Assembly: GCA_004380135.1 (NCBI GenBank)
Contig: QXCR01000294.1
Span: 1-21,417 of the forward strand
Direction: 5' to 3'
Origin: Stemphylium vesicarium
Taxonomy: Eukaryota > Ascomycota > Dothideomycetes > Pleosporales > Pleosporaceae
Length of the DNA stretch: 21,417 bases
A program made the translations under genes and the position numbers. Under the pieces are notes generated by a model, which did no database searches, was not told the origin of the DNA, and worked only from the letters and a program-made list of their open reading frames with translations. Shown piece after piece: positions 19,686 through 21,417 of this stretch. How positions within the stretch are numbered: the stretch's first letter is position 1; each line of letters starts with the position of its first letter.

Positions 19686-20825
19686 ACGGTCTATGGGAGT
19701 GGAGGATCAATCAAGGGTAGAAGGATGTATTTGAGTTTTACACAATGGATACAAGATGCCTCTGGCATTAAGAAGAGGTGGAGGAAGTGTGTGAGGTTGG
19801 GTATCTGATAGAGCGTTCTTGATCGTGGTATGATAATGAATTCTACGTGTTTCTTTTCACACGTGTTTTGTAGATTGTCTTTCACCGTCTCCTTCCTGGA
19901 CATGTGAGTCGCGTGTCTGGTTACCCCCCGTGTCGCGTACACGAAAATACTTCTACTGACTACTCAACGGATCATATGCGGCTTGCTAATCCAGCTCACG
20001 AGTTAAGTAATCCATCGCATCGCTTTTACAACATGGGACGCGAATCAAGTGGAATTTCCGGCCGTTCATCGCGTCTTTGAAGCCAATAGGCGGAATGCTC
20101 GAAATGACAATGGGTATGAGTGGGCTTGGCGTTATCGATCATGATCTCCGCCGCAAGGATCTGCCCGAGGAAAGGACTTTTCGCTTGACTGCATTGCGAG
20201 GGCTAGGCTACTCGTTGGCTTTGATATAAGGCTTTAGACAGGCAAGTATATCGAAGTGGTCAATTGTCCAAGAAAATGGGATTTGAGCACTTCGGTAGTC
20301 ACTCAAGCGTAATGCTGGTCTGCAAGAAAATGTCTCTCCTATTGTCTTGGGATGCAAATCCTGAGGCGGTTCTCGATAGAGGACCATCAATTTGACTCTC
20401 TTGAGAGATGCACCTGTAGGGCATGAGCCGTTATTTGCATGTGTATGAAATATCACAGCCTAATCACTAGAGTTTTCGGATAAAGTGACATCATTCTGGG
20501 TATCTCAAGCAACCATTCTTTTTTCCAATGCCCTACTACAATATATTATACTATAGGGCTGAGATCAAAGGGATATGGTGCATCGAGAAAAGATTTCTGG
20601 GCTATAGAGGACGACCTCCAATATTAGTAGCGTCTGTGAGTATAATGCGAGATCACGTCGCGTCTACAATTTATGTTTCCCTCACTTTAACGATTCGGAT
20701 ACTCTGTTGTTGCTAAAGGCCCTAAAAGATCGCAATGTGATGAAATGTGCTCATGAGATGCGAACTTGATTGTTGTTGTGAGCTATCAGAACGGGCTATA
20801 TAGAAGGAACGAGCTGAACAGACGC
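19686..20825. other. AT-richer gene-poor region before the transposon
   Basis: About 1.1 kb without a supportable gene. A minus-strand frame (20208-20456, 82 codons) reads moderately protein-like but has no start context, splice partners or domain that I recognise, and may be a gene relic or chance. The segment around 20530-20720 is AT-rich (atatattatactat). No terminal repeats were found that would define an element here. Confidence 0.4.
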
Positions 20826-20979
20826 TAGTCCTAAAGAGGTACACATGTGACCTGTACCCTCGAACACAATGCAGCAGCGCTCGGAGGTAGTATTGTAGTT
20901 TCCTGTATGCCGCGCTGTACTGCCGACGTCGCCAAGGAAGTGAGCAGCTCATGGCGAAGTCAGCACTACTGTGTCCGTG

Positions 20980-21009
20980 CGCCAGATGATCATGGTCGCC
21001 AGATGATCA
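20980..21009 (+). repeat. Pair of 13-bp direct repeats upstream of the transposase
   Basis: CGCCAGATGATCA occurs at 20980-20992 and again at 20997-21009, offset by 17 bp, within 80 bp of the transposase start codon. Each copy contains the palindrome TGATCA. Such subterminal repeats can be transposase-binding sites in Tc1/mariner-type elements. That role is inferred only from position. Confidence 0.6.
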
Positions 21010-21058
21010 CCCCCACCACAACAGCAACTCAACTTCAACACGCTATAACTCAACCAAT

Positions 21059-21417
21059 ATGGATCCAATTCAAGAAGCGATTGCAGAAATCGAATTGCAT
21101 GAGCCAGGAGCTCAATTTTCATATTCTCAAATTGCTAAAAAGTATAATATCAACCGCTGCACGCTCGCCCGAAGGCACCAAGGCCGGCAGGAGGCATATG
21201 GCCTGCGCAACCTCTCCATTCATCCACAACACGAAGCTGAGCTTGTAAAGTATATACAGACACTCTCTCAGCGACGCTTAGCACCTACAAGGTCAATGAT
21301 AAGACGCTTTGCCTCATCTCTAGCTGGAAAAGAGGTGTCAGAAACCTGGGTTTCCCGCTTCCTCCGCCGGCATCCGACCGAACTCATCTCAGCCTACAGC
21401 AAGGCCATGAGTAAAAA
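21059..21417 (+). mobile_element. Fot1/pogo-like DNA transposon, 5' part of the transposase gene
   Basis: An ATG at 21059 opens a frame that runs without a stop to the window end (119 codons). It begins MDPIQEAIAEIELHEPGAQF and continues SYSQIAKKYNINRCTLARRH, a psq-type helix-turn-helix (about residues 5-45) usual at the start of pogo/Fot1 transposases. A second, CENP-B/Tc5-type DNA-binding domain follows (about 55-115), with HPQHEAELVKYIQTL, RRFASSLAGKEVSETWVSRFL and the typical RRHPTELIS block. The catalytic DDE domain lies beyond the right edge. The frame is intact so far and shows no RIP-like decay, in contrast with the left edge of the window. The left terminal inverted repeat is not certain. 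It could lie between about 20826 and 20980. Confidence 0.88.

Noticed and set aside
20208..20456. 82-codon minus-strand frame, mildly protein-like
   Set aside because: It has no family resemblance, no start context and no partner exons. It is kept only as a note in the intergenic description.
1..21417. CRISPR arrays, bacterial operons or Shine-Dalgarno signals
   Set aside because: The window is clearly eukaryotic with spliced genes, and no regularly spaced repeats were found.

Overview
The window is nuclear DNA of a filamentous ascomycete, most likely a Dothideomycete close to Pleosporales (the lineage is inferred). Genes carry short GT-AG introns of about 41-94 nt. The gene set includes an AA9 copper monooxygenase, a HET-domain gene, DUF7918-type genes, an SMN homologue and a Fot1/pogo-type transposase. 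No database search was possible. All exon models were built by hand from splice signals, reading phase and recognised family motifs.

Layout, left to right. Bases 1 to about 560 are TA-rich, stop-rich DNA resembling a RIP-degraded repeat. It is followed by the 3' remnant of one DUF7918-like gene (631-848) and a fuller but broken DUF7918-like gene (1367-2711). A secreted AA9 lytic polysaccharide monooxygenase lies on the minus strand (2978-4087). The central block is conserved housekeeping: sec23 (COPII coat, 5505-8129, +) converges on a nucleolar Nop15/NIFK-type RRM protein (8584-10367, -). That gene shares a 305-bp divergent promoter with an SMN homologue (10673-11419, +). Next come a secreted cupredoxin (12238-13102, +) and a 60-residue SERF/4F5 protein with a 15-nt micro-exon (13905-14332, -).

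The right third is accessory in character. It holds a HET-domain pseudogene with two in-frame stops and two frameshifts (15502-17458), a small zinc-finger protein of the At2g23090 type (17923-18279), a secreted eight-cysteine protein of effector type (19431-19685), long stretches without genes, and the open 5' part of a Fot1/pogo-like transposase (21059 to the window end).

The genes do not form a single pathway or cluster. Sec23, Nop15-like, SMN, SERF and the small zinc-finger protein are general cell functions (vesicle budding, ribosome assembly, snRNP assembly, protein/RNA homeostasis). AA9, cupredoxin and the cysteine-rich protein are secreted proteins suited to a plant- or litter-associated life. 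The broken DUF7918 and HET genes lie next to repeat-like DNA at the window edges. I found no convincing new multi-gene system. The best leads are the eight-cysteine secreted protein, the AA9 with a Ser/Thr-rich tail and no CBM1, the decayed HET gene, and the paired DUF7918 remnants.
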